Source of the DNA: Rhodobacteraceae bacterium SB2
GTDB taxonomy: Bacteria; Pseudomonadota; Alphaproteobacteria; Rhodobacterales; Rhodobacteraceae
Direction of reading: 5' to 3'
Length of the DNA: 64,000 bases
Assembly: GCA_001642945.1 (NCBI GenBank)
Contig: LGRT01000037.1
Location: 62,001 to 126,000 of the forward strand
Position numbers and translations under genes: made by a program. A model generated the notes under the pieces. The model ran no database searches. It saw nothing but the letters and a program-made list of their open reading frames with translations, and had not been told where the DNA came from. Positions 36,336 to 45,555 of this stretch are shown in pieces (the first letter of the stretch is position 1; each line of letters opens with the position of its first letter).

Positions 36336-36421
36336 GGGAAGGCTCCAATCACCACGCAGAACGACAGGCAGAACGGTAGAAAGGCCCGCCTGTTCACCCT
36401 AATCGAATCGCTTACTTCTGT

Positions 36422-37480
36422 CTATCTCTGTGGAACCAAAAGCGAGGAATCACCATAGGAAAAAAACCGATATTTCTGTTTTATCGCATGGGAATAAATG
36501 GATTTCATCTGTTCAAGCCCGATAAGCGCTGAAACCAGCATCAACAATGTTGATTTTGGCAAATGAAAATTGGTCATTAATGCGCTTGCAACGTTGAATT
36601 GGAAGCCAGGAAATATGAAAATATCGGTTTCCCCCGTCCACGCCTCAATCTGGCCGCTGCGCCGCGCAGCGGTTTCCAGCAAACGCAGCGCGGTTGTTCC
36701 TACTGGAATAATGCGCCCCCCCGCAGCCTGCGTTGCGGCTATTTCTTCGGCGGCTTGCGGGGAAACACTTCCCCATTCAGAATGCATCTTATGGCTTCGA
36801 ATATCCTCAACCTTTACGGGCAGAAAAGTGCCCGCGCCCACATGCAACGTCACATAGGTTATGCCAATCTTTTGCTCCGCCAATTGCGCCAAGAGCGGCG
36901 CATCAAAATGCAGCGAGGCCGTGGGCGCGGCCACAGAGCCTTGATGCCGCGCGAATACGGTTTGATAATCCTGTCGATCTTGCGCATCAGCGGCTCGTTT
37001 TGACGCGATGTAAGGCGGCAAAGGCATCATCCCAAAACGATCTAGCGCGCTCTCAAACGCCGCTTCGCTTCTATCAAAGCGCAGCACTGCTTGCCCTTGT
37101 TGTTTGTCGAGCAATTGCGCCGACAGGCCACCGGCGAATTCGATCCTCTCGTTAAGGGCGACTTTTCGCAACGGCTTGATCAGCGCCATCCAATCGCCAT
37201 TCTCTTGCCGATGCAGCAATGTCACCTCGATCCGGGCTTCGCCACTGCCACCTGAAGCGGCGCTGCGCCGGCGAATGCCGCTGAGGCGGGCCGGAATGAC
37301 TTTCGTATCATTCAGAACGAGGCGATCTTTAGGACCGAGGTAATCCAGCAAGTTTGCCACAGACCGATCCGCAAGCCCTTCCCCATTTGACACCAGCAAT
37401 CGGGCCGAAGAGCGCGGAGAAACCGGCCGCGTGGCAATCAATTCTTCGGGTAGCTCAAAATCAAATTCTGTTAAGTTCAT
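36422..37480 (-). CDS. queA: S-adenosylmethionine:tRNA ribosyltransferase-isomerase
   Basis: 352 residues, the usual QueA length. [25 protein letters not shown] at the N-terminus, [35 protein letters not shown] and [17 protein letters not shown] are family signatures. It forms epoxyqueuosine in tRNA anticodons. It starts 9 bases after the large AsmA-like gene, so the two are likely co-transcribed. Confidence 0.96.
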   Translation of the reverse strand: MNLTEFDFELPEELIATRPVSPRSSARLLVSNGEGLADRSVANLLDYLGPKDRLVLNDTKVIPARLSGIRRRSAASGGSGEARIEVTLLHRQENGDWMALIKPLRKVALNERIEFAGGLSAQLLDKQQGQAVLRFDRSEAAFESALDRFGMMPLPPYIASKRAADAQDRQDYQTVFARHQGSVAAPTASLHFDAPLLAQLAEQKIGITYVTLHVGAGTFLPVKVEDIRSHKMHSEWGSVSPQAAEEIAATQAAGGRIIPVGTTALRLLETAARRSGQIEAWTGETDIFIFPGFQFNVASALMTNFHLPKSTLLMLVSALIGLEQMKSIYSHAIKQKYRFFSYGDSSLLVPQR

Positions 37481-37489
37481 CTTTTGCGG

Positions 37490-40400
37490 TCACTCAAGTT
37501 TGGGGGGAGGGCGCCGGAACACATCGCGAAAAATCCCGGGCGTTAAAATCGACAAAGGGTTAACCTCTAAACTTGGCTGTCCTTTTTTTCCATCTAAGTT
37601 AAAACTTAAGCCAAAGAGACCATCGCCTTTTCTGGTCAGAGCCGAGCCAATACCGTTGATAAAGTAGATTGGCGATAAAACCCCCTGCATATCAAGGCTC
37701 TCTGCCTTTCGATTGTAATAGCCATCCAAAGACAAACCGATGGACGGCCCAAACGCAGAGGCTGATTCAACAATAATTTCTTCCTCAGTGCTTCTGAATT
37801 TGGCATCCACCTCCGTTAAAAGAATACCCGGCCCTGTCAATTGCTCTAATAGGCCAACAATGCTGATTGCGTTCAAAAGCTCTGCAAAAACGGGCGCTTT
37901 TTGAACTTTGACATTCCGGATTTCCAAAAGCCCATCAGTTTCACCCATTTGCTGCGTTGGACTTAAATTTAATTTCAGCCGCCCACCTGTGGCGCTTTGC
38001 AAAGCCCCAACCGATGTCAGCAAACGCCCTGCCTGTTCTGACGTAACGTCCAATGCCGTGCGGCCATAAAGTGGCGATAAAACTGCCTCAATGTGTGCCA
38101 CGCCGTTCACTTTTGCCGAAAACGGACCCGACAATTGCGGTGCGCTGATCAAATCCGCACGAAATTCGGTAAGTTTATTTTCACCCAATACCACCTCATC
38201 CAAAGCCACCTTCAACGCAAGCGGCGCCGTCTGCGCACCGCTTGTTTCGGGCATGCCTGCCATCAGATTTGGAAAATTAAGCCATCCGCCAAATATTTCA
38301 ACGCCCATCGCAGGGTCAAACTTGCCGAACACATCCAGCGTATCATCGACTCGAAGCTTAGACACTGATAGCGATTTAAATTCCCCTGGTTCCGCATAAT
38401 CTACCGCGCCCTCCAAATTCAAACCAGCGCCGGTTAGGGAGAATTGATCGGTCAGCGCCCGCGTATTATAGCGCCCCGTCAGAAGAAATTGAGCGGGTTT
38501 ATTAGCCGGTTTTTGCCAATTTATTTGCTTTGCGTTTACTCCTAAGCCCACCAAATCAGAGCTGAGCGAAAATGATGCTTCTGCGCCGCTTGGCAAGCTT
38601 GCGGTTATCCGGGCAGGGCTGCTGCCGCTGATCAAGCCTTCGATCTCAGCCCCTGTAAAGCGGTTTACCAATTCAGAGGAAAGATCCAATTCAGCCTCAA
38701 GCAGGGCGGGCACATCCGCCTGATCTGGGCCCAATCCCTTTTGAAACTTTGCCGTGAAAGGTACCTGGTCAAACCGGCCTGCTCCGGTGAGTTCCAATTG
38801 CTTGGGAGATAAAGCGATTTGCACCAAATCACTCGAGATCACAGCGCCTGTGTCACCGATCTCACCTTCAAAATTCTTCACATCGCCTTTCGCAAAAATT
38901 TCAACAGAGTCGCCGCCATTTTCAACCATCGAAAATGAAACAGACGCGGTCAAAGCAACCTCGCCCGCCCCCGGTATTTTGGGAATTTTTGTTTCGCTAT
39001 TTCGCGCAGACACGATGATATCAACAAGCGGCAGCACATCCGCCAGCTGCCCCGACACGACAACATCCGCCACCCCATCCGATGGGATTTTTTTCGTATC
39101 GGGGATCACGAAGCGCGTTCCGGAAACATCGACTGGCCGGGCCCCGCTGGCGGTCATAAATCCGGCACTCAAATTCGTTGCAAGCCGATTTGAATTTGAC
39201 GAAAATTGCCCCCGCGCCCGCGTGATCATCGGCAATGATTTTGTAACCCGTAGCGCAGTATCCTCATAGGCGAACCCAAGCTCTAGCACAGGGGGCTGGC
39301 TTGCCGGCAATCTCCAGGCGAAACGCACATCACGTAAGGTCGCGTGCTGTACATTTTTTGACACCCAATCTCTGGATCTGGGTTTAAATCCAGCAGGCCA
39401 ATACTCCATTAAGGCGGCCTTGGTTAAAACTGGGCTGCGCGCGTCGAGCGCCACAGACCAACCCAGCGCCTCAGCGCTCACCCGCGCCTGACCCCGAACT
39501 GAAATCTCTTTTGCACTGTTTGTTGCGTAAAACTGCCCAATATCAAGCCGAAACGGGGTTAAATTTAGACGGAAATCAACCAAAGCGTCATCCAAAATAA
39601 CTGCATCGAGTTGACTGTTCTGAAAGTTTGCTTTCGCCTCGGACAATCTAAGTTGGCCAAACAAGCTATCGGGCCAAGCCTCATTCATCTCAAGCGCGGC
39701 GTAACCTTGCCCCAGAAACGACACATCAGAACCTACAACTTTAATTTGATCAAACTCTAAACGGCGATCCAGCGGATCATAGGTGAAATACGTTTGCGCC
39801 GATTCAAACTGGATCGGCACCGCTGTTTCATTGGGTCTGACCACGCCTTGCTTTACCTGCAAACTCACGCTGAGCGCCCCCAAAGCGCCGGATCCATCTA
39901 TCGCGCCGCTTATCGCGCCGGAAATTGGCCCCTCAACCGCGTTCAACCATGCAAAAAAGGGCAGCTGGCTCGCCATGTCCTGCGCTGGTAAATCTTCGAA
40001 CGCGACATCAAATTGTGCAGCGCTCTCCCCAATTTGTCGTTCGATGCCCAGGCGCAAGCTCGCATAATCCGCTCCTCCAGCCAGCAGCCCCATGCTGACG
40101 TCAAGCGATAAAGCCGCCCCTTGTTTTTTCAAAACAAGCCCTGCCCCATCAATCACCCAATTTCGCCGGCTGAGAAAATCTTGATAAGTAATCGCAATGT
40201 TATTGATCGCAATTGTCTTCAAACTTTCAAAGAGGGCGGATTGTACTATTTGATCCATCGGCATGATCAATGTTGGAAACAGCGTCATCGCCACATCGCT
40301 TGGCTTCAAATCCACGCTTTGAACGTAAATATCGCCCGTCTTCTGCCGGCTTAACGCCATAAAAACGCCATCAGCTATGAGCGTTTCTGGCCTGATCTGA

Positions 40401-40765
40401 CCCTCTAAAAGCGCTGATAAATTCAGTTCAACGCGCAGGGCTCTTACATCAAGCGGCGCATCTAACGCCTCTGGCAACGAAATCGAAACATTCTCAAACT
40501 GAAATTGAGGCGCCCAGTTTTCAGATAATGTCAGGAATAAATCAGAAAACTTAACTTCAACGTCTGGAAGATTTTCGCTTAAAACGCTCGCAATGCGTTC
40601 TTCAACCCAGTATGGCAGCGGAAGATCGCGACCCTTTAAAACCGCGATCAACAGCAACAAACACAGGATCAACGCTCCCAAAAGCGCGCTAAGCGCAGAG
40701 ACCAATGCAGCAAGCCAGCGCCAGGGATGACGCGCAACGATCACTTTCTTCCCTTCTTCGCTCAC
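37490..40765 (-). CDS. YhdP/AsmA-like giant envelope protein (DUF3971 type)
   Basis: 1091 residues with one N-terminal transmembrane helix (LLGALILCLLLLIAVL, about 25-40) and a long beta-rich periplasmic body. The C-terminal part has the AsmA-like pattern (GGRLKLNLSPTQQMGETDGLLEIRNVKV, FGPSIGLSLDGYYN, ISPIYFINGIGSALT-like region). AsmA/YhdP proteins are bridge-like phospholipid carriers between the inner and outer membranes. It is immediately upstream of queA and divergent from a peroxiredoxin gene. Confidence 0.85.
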   Translation of the reverse strand: MSEEGKKVIVARHPWRWLAALVSALSALLGALILCLLLLIAVLKGRDLPLPYWVEERIASVLSENLPDVEVKFSDLFLTLSENWAPQFQFENVSISLPEALDAPLDVRALRVELNLSALLEGQIRPETLIADGVFMALSRQKTGDIYVQSVDLKPSDVAMTLFPTLIMPMDQIVQSALFESLKTIAINNIAITYQDFLSRRNWVIDGAGLVLKKQGAALSLDVSMGLLAGGADYASLRLGIERQIGESAAQFDVAFEDLPAQDMASQLPFFAWLNAVEGPISGAISGAIDGSGALGALSVSLQVKQGVVRPNETAVPIQFESAQTYFTYDPLDRRLEFDQIKVVGSDVSFLGQGYAALEMNEAWPDSLFGQLRLSEAKANFQNSQLDAVILDDALVDFRLNLTPFRLDIGQFYATNSAKEISVRGQARVSAEALGWSVALDARSPVLTKAALMEYWPAGFKPRSRDWVSKNVQHATLRDVRFAWRLPASQPPVLELGFAYEDTALRVTKSLPMITRARGQFSSNSNRLATNLSAGFMTASGARPVDVSGTRFVIPDTKKIPSDGVADVVVSGQLADVLPLVDIIVSARNSETKIPKIPGAGEVALTASVSFSMVENGGDSVEIFAKGDVKNFEGEIGDTGAVISSDLVQIALSPKQLELTGAGRFDQVPFTAKFQKGLGPDQADVPALLEAELDLSSELVNRFTGAEIEGLISGSSPARITASLPSGAEASFSLSSDLVGLGVNAKQINWQKPANKPAQFLLTGRYNTRALTDQFSLTGAGLNLEGAVDYAEPGEFKSLSVSKLRVDDTLDVFGKFDPAMGVEIFGGWLNFPNLMAGMPETSGAQTAPLALKVALDEVVLGENKLTEFRADLISAPQLSGPFSAKVNGVAHIEAVLSPLYGRTALDVTSEQAGRLLTSVGALQSATGGRLKLNLSPTQQMGETDGLLEIRNVKVQKAPVFAELLNAISIVGLLEQLTGPGILLTEVDAKFRSTEEEIIVESASAFGPSIGLSLDGYYNRKAESLDMQGVLSPIYFINGIGSALTRKGDGLFGLSFNLDGKKGQPSLEVNPLSILTPGIFRDVFRRPPPKLE

Positions 40766-40848
40766 TCTTTTATCACCCTACTCTTTTTTCGCAGTCATTT
40801 AGTTCTAACTGATAGCGCGAACGCCAAATTTTCACCAAGGAATGCATC

Positions 40849-41310
40849 ATGACAAAATTGCCTTATCCCGCTCCAATTGTACAGCTGCCGCGGGATGGTG
40901 GCGGCGAATTAGCGCTCTCAGAGCTGCAGCCATCTTCGGTTATCCTGTTTTTCTACCCCCGCGATAATACAAGTGGCTGCACGAAAGAAGCTCAGGCATT
41001 TACCGCCCATCAGGAAGCGTTTGAAAAGTTAAACATTAAAATTGTCGGCATTTCAAAAGACAGCGTAAAAAGCCATAATAAATTTGTCGAAAAGCAGGCG
41101 CTCGGCATGCCCCTGCTGTCAGATGAAGAGGGCGATATTTGCGAACAATTTGGCGTTTGGAGAGAAAAATCCATGTACGGTAAAACCTATTTTGGCATTG
41201 AACGCTCCACTTTTTTGATTGATGGCTCTGGTCAAGTGGTGCAGGAGTGGCGCAAAGTTAAAGTGGCCGGGCATGTCGAAGCTGTCTTGGCCGCGGCGCA
41301 AACCCTGTAA
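40849..41310 (+). CDS. bcp: Peroxiredoxin (Bcp/PrxQ type)
   Basis: 153 residues. The peroxidatic Cys44 lies in NTSGCTKEAQAF, with FFYPRDN before it; GISKDS and FLIDGSGQVVQEW follow. In many PrxQ proteins the resolving Cys is five residues later (CTKEAC); here that position is Gln, so the enzyme must act as a 1-Cys type or use Cys103 in DICEQFG or a partner thiol. It reduces peroxides using thioredoxin or other thiols. It is transcribed with the DUF455 gene 18 bases downstream. Confidence 0.92.
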   Translation: MTKLPYPAPIVQLPRDGGGELALSELQPSSVILFFYPRDNTSGCTKEAQAFTAHQEAFEKLNIKIVGISKDSVKSHNKFVEKQALGMPLLSDEEGDICEQFGVWREKSMYGKTYFGIERSTFLIDGSGQVVQEWRKVKVAGHVEAVLAAAQTL

Positions 41311-41328
41311 CCAAAACGAGGTCGCTTG

Positions 41329-42180
41329 ATGGGATTAAGCCTTGCTGAAATGGGCGCACAAGTACTGAACACTGCGGATGGGCGCGCAAAGACCGCCCTG
41401 TCTTTGCAATATGCCCAAGCCTGGCAAGAGGCGCGCGCTGCAGGCAACACGCTTGAAATTGGAACGGCGCCGGCACCAGATCACCCGGCGCGTCCAGAGG
41501 CCCCCCGTTTATGCGCGCCAAAAGACGTGGCGAAGCGCAAGCCCGGATCACCCGAGGGCCGGATCGCGCTGTTGCATGCGGTCGCCCATATCGAGCTGAA
41601 TGCCGTGGATCTGCATTGGGATATTATCGTTCGGTTCAGCGAGACCCGCCTGCCAACCGGTTTTTTTGATGATTGGGTGCAGGCGGCTGCAGAAGAAAGC
41701 AAACATTTCAATTTAATGTGCGATTGCTTAGAAAATTTGGGCAGCTTTTATGGCGCGCTTTCGGCCCATGCCGGAATGTGGCGGGCAGCCGAAGATACAA
41801 AAACCGACCTTTTAGGGCGGTTGGCCGTGGTGCCCATGGTGCTAGAGGCCCGTGGCCTGGATGTGACGCCGAATATGATAAAACTATTCAAACAGGCAAA
41901 AGAAACCCAAGCCGTTGACGCGCTGGAACTGATCTATTCAGAAGAAGTGACACATGTAGCGTATGGATCAAAATGGTTTAATTTCTTGTGTGGGCGCGAT
42001 GATAAAGATCCAAAGCAAGTTTTTCATGCGCTGGTGCGAAAATATTTCAAAGGCAATCTGAAACCACCCTTTAACGCCGAAAAGCGGGCAGATGCGGGCA
42101 TTCCGCCAGATTTTTACTGGCCTTTAACCGAAAATATTGAATACCCTGCCTTTCTTGGTGGTAAAAACGCGCCTGGTTGA
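41329..42180 (+). CDS. DUF455 ferritin-like protein
   Basis: 283 residues from the ATG at 41329 (GAGG seven bases upstream). Four helices carry carboxylate and His ligands in a di-iron ferritin-like arrangement: HAVAHIELNAVDLHWD, AEESKHFNLM, MVLEARGLDVTPNMI and YSEEVTHVAYGSKWF. DUF455 proteins are related to MiaE-type hydroxylases; activity is undefined. Co-transcription with the peroxiredoxin suggests an oxidative or metal-related role. Confidence 0.85.
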   Translation: MGLSLAEMGAQVLNTADGRAKTALSLQYAQAWQEARAAGNTLEIGTAPAPDHPARPEAPRLCAPKDVAKRKPGSPEGRIALLHAVAHIELNAVDLHWDIIVRFSETRLPTGFFDDWVQAAAEESKHFNLMCDCLENLGSFYGALSAHAGMWRAAEDTKTDLLGRLAVVPMVLEARGLDVTPNMIKLFKQAKETQAVDALELIYSEEVTHVAYGSKWFNFLCGRDDKDPKQVFHALVRKYFKGNLKPPFNAEKRADAGIPPDFYWPLTENIEYPAFLGGKNAPG

Positions 42181-42254
42181 AAAAGCGACAGAACGCGGCA
42201 CAGCGCCTTTGGAAAACAGCGCCCCCAGAAAAATGACTCGCGCATCAGATGCGA

Positions 42255-42268
42255 TTGCGGCGCCGCAA
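42255..42268. repeat. 14-base perfect palindrome upstream of the M23 gene
   Basis: TTGCGGCGCCGCAA reads the same on both strands. It lies in the ~160-base gap between DUF455 and the peptidase gene. It may be a regulator site or part of a weak terminator; there is no T-run. Confidence 0.3.
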
Positions 42269-42342
42269 GCTGATTGACCTCATCGCGTGCGATCAGTATC
42301 ACCGATACAATATATCTGGCCTTACAAATTTGCAGGAAAACT

Positions 42343-43623
42343 GTGCGACCCCCCTCAAAAAGATCTTTCTTTTGGTTTAGCGAAAAAACCATCTACGTGG
42401 AAACTGCCGGGCAAACCACAAGGCTCAGCCTGTCATCAAGGGCGCAGATTTTAGCTTTTATTTGCGCTATTGGAGTGGTTTTCTGGATCAGCTTTAGCGG
42501 CCTTATGCTGTTTTCGAAGGGAATTGGCGCGCCATCAATCCCGGCAAGCCCCATAAACAACGCAATCAACACGTCAGAAACTGAGGTGTTTGCAGAAGAA
42601 TTGAACGCAATTACGCAACAAAGCCTATCAGTTAAGTCACAGCTTTCAGCAGCGCTTGTTGAAATGCGCCAAATGCAAAACGCGGAAATAACCGCAAGCG
42701 AACAGCAAGAGCAGCTACAGTATAAGCTGGCTTTGGCGCTCAACGAATTACAGGCATTAAAGCGGCAGCATGCAGGTGAACGGAATGCAAGCGCTGAAGG
42801 TTCCATCGCCCCTAACGCATTATCAGTGCCCCCGCGCCCCGAACAAGCCTCGCCGATCGACAAAGTGTCGCAAGCGCTTTCGCAAACAGCCAAAGCCAAG
42901 CTGGAAACCGAACAAAATCTTGCCGCCGCGCTGAGCGCGCGAGATGCGCTTGAGTTGGAAATTCTCCTCATTGAGCAGAAATACGAACAGTTATTCCGCC
43001 AGATCGAAGAAGCCCTGACAATATCCGTAAAGCCATTGGATAAAGTTTTACGCGCCAGCGGCCTAAACTCAGACTCGCTTTTAAACACCGTGCGCCAAGG
43101 ATATTCGGGGCGCGGTGGCCCAGCTTTCGGGCTTGAAACGAACCTCGCTGACCTCTCTGCCGAAGAAGCCCGAGCGCTTGGCATTTTAAACTCTGTGGCT
43201 AAGCTGGATCACTACCGCATCGCAATAAACAAACTGCCTTTCGCGCCACCAGTCACTGCAGCGCATCGCTTTACCTCTGGATTCGGCCCCCGCTGGGGGC
43301 GCATGCACCGCGGCATTGATCTTGCCGCGCCCAAGGGCACCCCAATTTTGGCAACGGCGGATGGCGTTGTAACGTTCGCCGGCACGTTTTCCAGCTATGG
43401 AAAACTTGTAAAAATCAAGCATGACTTTGGCTATGAAACACGCTATGGTCATCTTTCAAAGATCCGTGTAAAAAAGGGGCAAAGAGTATCTCGTGGAGAG
43501 GCAATCGGTGGTATGGGAAATACTGGGCGCTCCACAGGGACGCATCTGCACTATGAATTGCGCTATAAAGGCAAAGCGTTAAATCCGATGAATTATATTA
43601 AGGCAGCGAAAGATGTTTTCTAA
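42343..43623 (+). CDS. M23 family (LytM-type) peptidoglycan endopeptidase
   Basis: 426 residues from a GTG at 42343 with AGGA five bases upstream; an earlier ATG at 42274 is less likely. An N-terminal transmembrane helix (ILAFICAIGVVFWISFSGLMLF), two coiled-coil stretches (residues ~90-150 and ~185-230), and a C-terminal M23 domain with the zinc motifs HRGIDLAAPKG and HLHYELRYKG. Substrate is cell-wall cross-links. Its end overlaps the bactofilin start by 11 bases, a pairing known for LmdC-type hydrolases that bactofilin polymers position. Confidence 0.9.
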   Translation: MRPPSKRSFFWFSEKTIYVETAGQTTRLSLSSRAQILAFICAIGVVFWISFSGLMLFSKGIGAPSIPASPINNAINTSETEVFAEELNAITQQSLSVKSQLSAALVEMRQMQNAEITASEQQEQLQYKLALALNELQALKRQHAGERNASAEGSIAPNALSVPPRPEQASPIDKVSQALSQTAKAKLETEQNLAAALSARDALELEILLIEQKYEQLFRQIEEALTISVKPLDKVLRASGLNSDSLLNTVRQGYSGRGGPAFGLETNLADLSAEEARALGILNSVAKLDHYRIAINKLPFAPPVTAAHRFTSGFGPRWGRMHRGIDLAAPKGTPILATADGVVTFAGTFSSYGKLVKIKHDFGYETRYGHLSKIRVKKGQRVSRGEAIGGMGNTGRSTGTHLHYELRYKGKALNPMNYIKAAKDVF

Positions 43624-44125
43624 AAGCAAAATAAACGAACCAGGTCAAAAAGACAGCGATGCAGCAACGCCCAGCGCCCCTGCGCCCACGGCTTATGCGG
43701 CTGATCAAATTGAAACAAAGCCATCGGCACCTAAGGCAAAACCACCTGCATCCGTTCTGTCATCTGATCTGCACGTTACCGGAAACATGAAAACCACGGG
43801 CGACATTCAAGTGGAAGGCACGGTTGAGGGCGATATACGCGCGCATCTGCTGACGGTGGGCGAAAGCGCCACGATCAAGGGCGAGGTGATTGCCGATGAT
43901 GTGGTTGTAAATGGCCGAATCGTCGGTCGGGTGCGGGGTCTGAAAGTTCGCCTAACGGCGACGGCGCGCGTGGAAGGCGATATCATTCACAAAACAATCG
44001 CGATTGAATCGGGTGCGCATTTCGAAGGTTCTGTTCAGCGGCAAGACGATCCATTAACCAAAACGGCCGCCGCGAAGCCTGCCGCAGCGGCTCCAGCGCC
44101 CCGGCAAACCGCCGCCAAAGTCTGA
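43613..44125 (+). CDS. Bactofilin
   Basis: 170 residues. The central beta-helix domain (about 45-135) shows DLHVTGNMKTTGDIQVEGTVEGDIRA and repeated hydrophobic-Gly turns typical of bactofilins; the N-terminal tail is Pro/Ala-rich and disordered, and the C-terminal tail is Ala/Pro-rich. Bactofilins self-assemble into non-polar filaments at the membrane. Translational overlap with the M23 gene and a terminator directly downstream define a two-gene unit. Confidence 0.92.
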   Translation: MFSKSKINEPGQKDSDAATPSAPAPTAYAADQIETKPSAPKAKPPASVLSSDLHVTGNMKTTGDIQVEGTVEGDIRAHLLTVGESATIKGEVIADDVVVNGRIVGRVRGLKVRLTATARVEGDIIHKTIAIESGAHFEGSVQRQDDPLTKTAAAKPAAAAPAPRQTAAKV

Positions 44126-44145
44126 GTATCAGGCATAAACAGATA

Positions 44146-44179
44146 ATGCGCCAGCTCTTCGCGAGCTGAGCGCATTTTT
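44146..44179 (+). terminator. Rho-independent terminator after bactofilin
   Basis: ATGCGC-CAGCTC (44146-44157) pairs with GAGCTG-A-GCGCAT (44163-44175) around a TTCGC loop, a 12-bp stem with one bulged A, followed by a short T-run to 44179. Confidence 0.88.
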
Positions 44180-44194
44180 CGTTCCGATTACATC

Positions 44195-44632
44195 TTACTG
44201 CGTTTTAATCGTTTTATCGGGCGGTAAGGCATATGTCATGGAAGCCCGCGCCACGGGGTCGGCTTTACCCTCAGAATATATGAGAACATCGCAAACAGCC
44301 AATAAACGGCCAAGTTTCAACACCTTACAATGCGCAATCAGATCACGACCTGCATCCGGTTTGCGCATAAAATCCAAAGATGCATTGGTCGTAACGGCAA
44401 GTTCTTTCGGCCCGATTGCGGCCAGAACGCTCATATAAACCGAAACATCCGCCAAAGCGAACATCGCCGGCCCTGACACCGTGCCGCCAGGGCGCAAATG
44501 CCGCTCTTGCACCTTCAAGCGCACCTCTATGTGCCCCTCCTGCAGCGCCTCAATGGCAAACTCACCGCGGATCTGGGGAAACACGTTTTCAAGATAGCTC
44601 ATTAAGGTCTCTGCCGTGTAAGGTAATGGCAT
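44195..44632 (-). CDS. PaaI-like hotdog thioesterase
   Basis: 145 residues with the hotdog-fold pattern HLRPGGTVSGPAMFALADVSVYMSVLAAIG and an active-site region resembling PaaI/YbgC thioesterases. Likely hydrolyses acyl-CoA. It is divergent from the enoyl-CoA hydratase gene with a 56-base shared promoter region, suggesting linked regulation. Substrate unknown. Confidence 0.85.
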   Translation of the reverse strand: MPLPYTAETLMSYLENVFPQIRGEFAIEALQEGHIEVRLKVQERHLRPGGTVSGPAMFALADVSVYMSVLAAIGPKELAVTTNASLDFMRKPDAGRDLIAHCKVLKLGRLLAVCDVLIYSEGKADPVARASMTYALPPDKTIKTQ

Positions 44633-44688
44633 ACTTTTCTCTCTCTTTATTTTGGCGTAGGGTCGCGGAAAATCAGAGGGAGGGCAAG

Positions 44689-45474
44689 ATGGCTTTATTA
44701 GAACGTAACGATACGGGATCGATTGCCCATCTCACATTGAATGCTCCAGAGAAATTAAACGCGCTGTCAGAGGGGATGCTGGAGGCGTTACAATCCGAAT
44801 TTGACGCCCTAAAAAACGATCAAACGATCCGTGCGGTTATTTTAGAGGGCGCCGGCAAAGCGTTTTGTGCCGGCCATGATCTCAAAGAGATGACCGCAGG
44901 CCGGCAAGCCGAAGATGGCGGCAAAGCCTATTTCAAAACACTGTTCAATCGCTGCGCAAAAATGATGCAAACAATCCAGAAATTACCACAACCAGTGATC
45001 GCACAAGTGCATGGCATTGCCACTGCCGCAGGCTGCCAATTGGTGGCAAGCTGCGATTTAGCGGTTGCCGCCGAGGGCACAAAATTTGGCGTTAACGGTG
45101 TTAATATCGGATTATTTTGCTCTACCCCAATGGTGGCGCTTTCTCGTAATATCCCCCGAAAACAAGCGTTTGAAATGTTAACCACGGGGCAATTCATTGA
45201 TGCTGCGCGCGCGCAAGACCTCGGGTTGATAAATCGGGTTGTCTGCGAAGAACAGCTCAGCGCAGAGACCCGGGCCTTGGCAGAGTTATTGGCCAGCAAA
45301 CTCGGCGTTGCGGTAAAAATTGGCAAAGAAGCGTTCTACAATCAGTTGCAAATGCCATTATCCGAAGCCTATGATTACACAGGCGACGTGATGGTCGAAA
45401 ATATGCTATATCGGGATACCGAAGAGGGCATCAGCGCCTTCATTGAGAAACGCGATCCTAACTGGACACAGTAA
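44689..45474 (+). CDS. Enoyl-CoA hydratase/isomerase family protein
   Basis: 261 residues from the ATG at 44689 with GAGGGAGG upstream; a longer frame from 44416 would be antisense to the thioesterase and is rejected. Crotonase motifs AGKAFCAGHDLKEMT and GIATAAGCQLVASCDLAVA (oxyanion hole) are visible, and the C-terminus EKRDPNW is typical. The catalytic Glu pair is not obvious at the usual second position (NGVNIGLFCSTPMVAL), as in several members with hydrolase or isomerase roles. Confidence 0.88.
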   Translation: MALLERNDTGSIAHLTLNAPEKLNALSEGMLEALQSEFDALKNDQTIRAVILEGAGKAFCAGHDLKEMTAGRQAEDGGKAYFKTLFNRCAKMMQTIQKLPQPVIAQVHGIATAAGCQLVASCDLAVAAEGTKFGVNGVNIGLFCSTPMVALSRNIPRKQAFEMLTTGQFIDAARAQDLGLINRVVCEEQLSAETRALAELLASKLGVAVKIGKEAFYNQLQMPLSEAYDYTGDVMVENMLYRDTEEGISAFIEKRDPNWTQ

Positions 45475-45555
45475 ACGGCCCAAAGCCCCAAGCCTGTGTT
45501 CAATAAAGGCGGGTCTTGGGCTGGTCATTCCGTTGCATTTCGTTAGGAAGAGCGC

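Noticed and set aside
44416-44688. Extended N-terminus of the enoyl-CoA hydratase
   Set aside because: The extension is antisense to the thioesterase gene, and a strong ribosome-binding site precedes the ATG at 44689.
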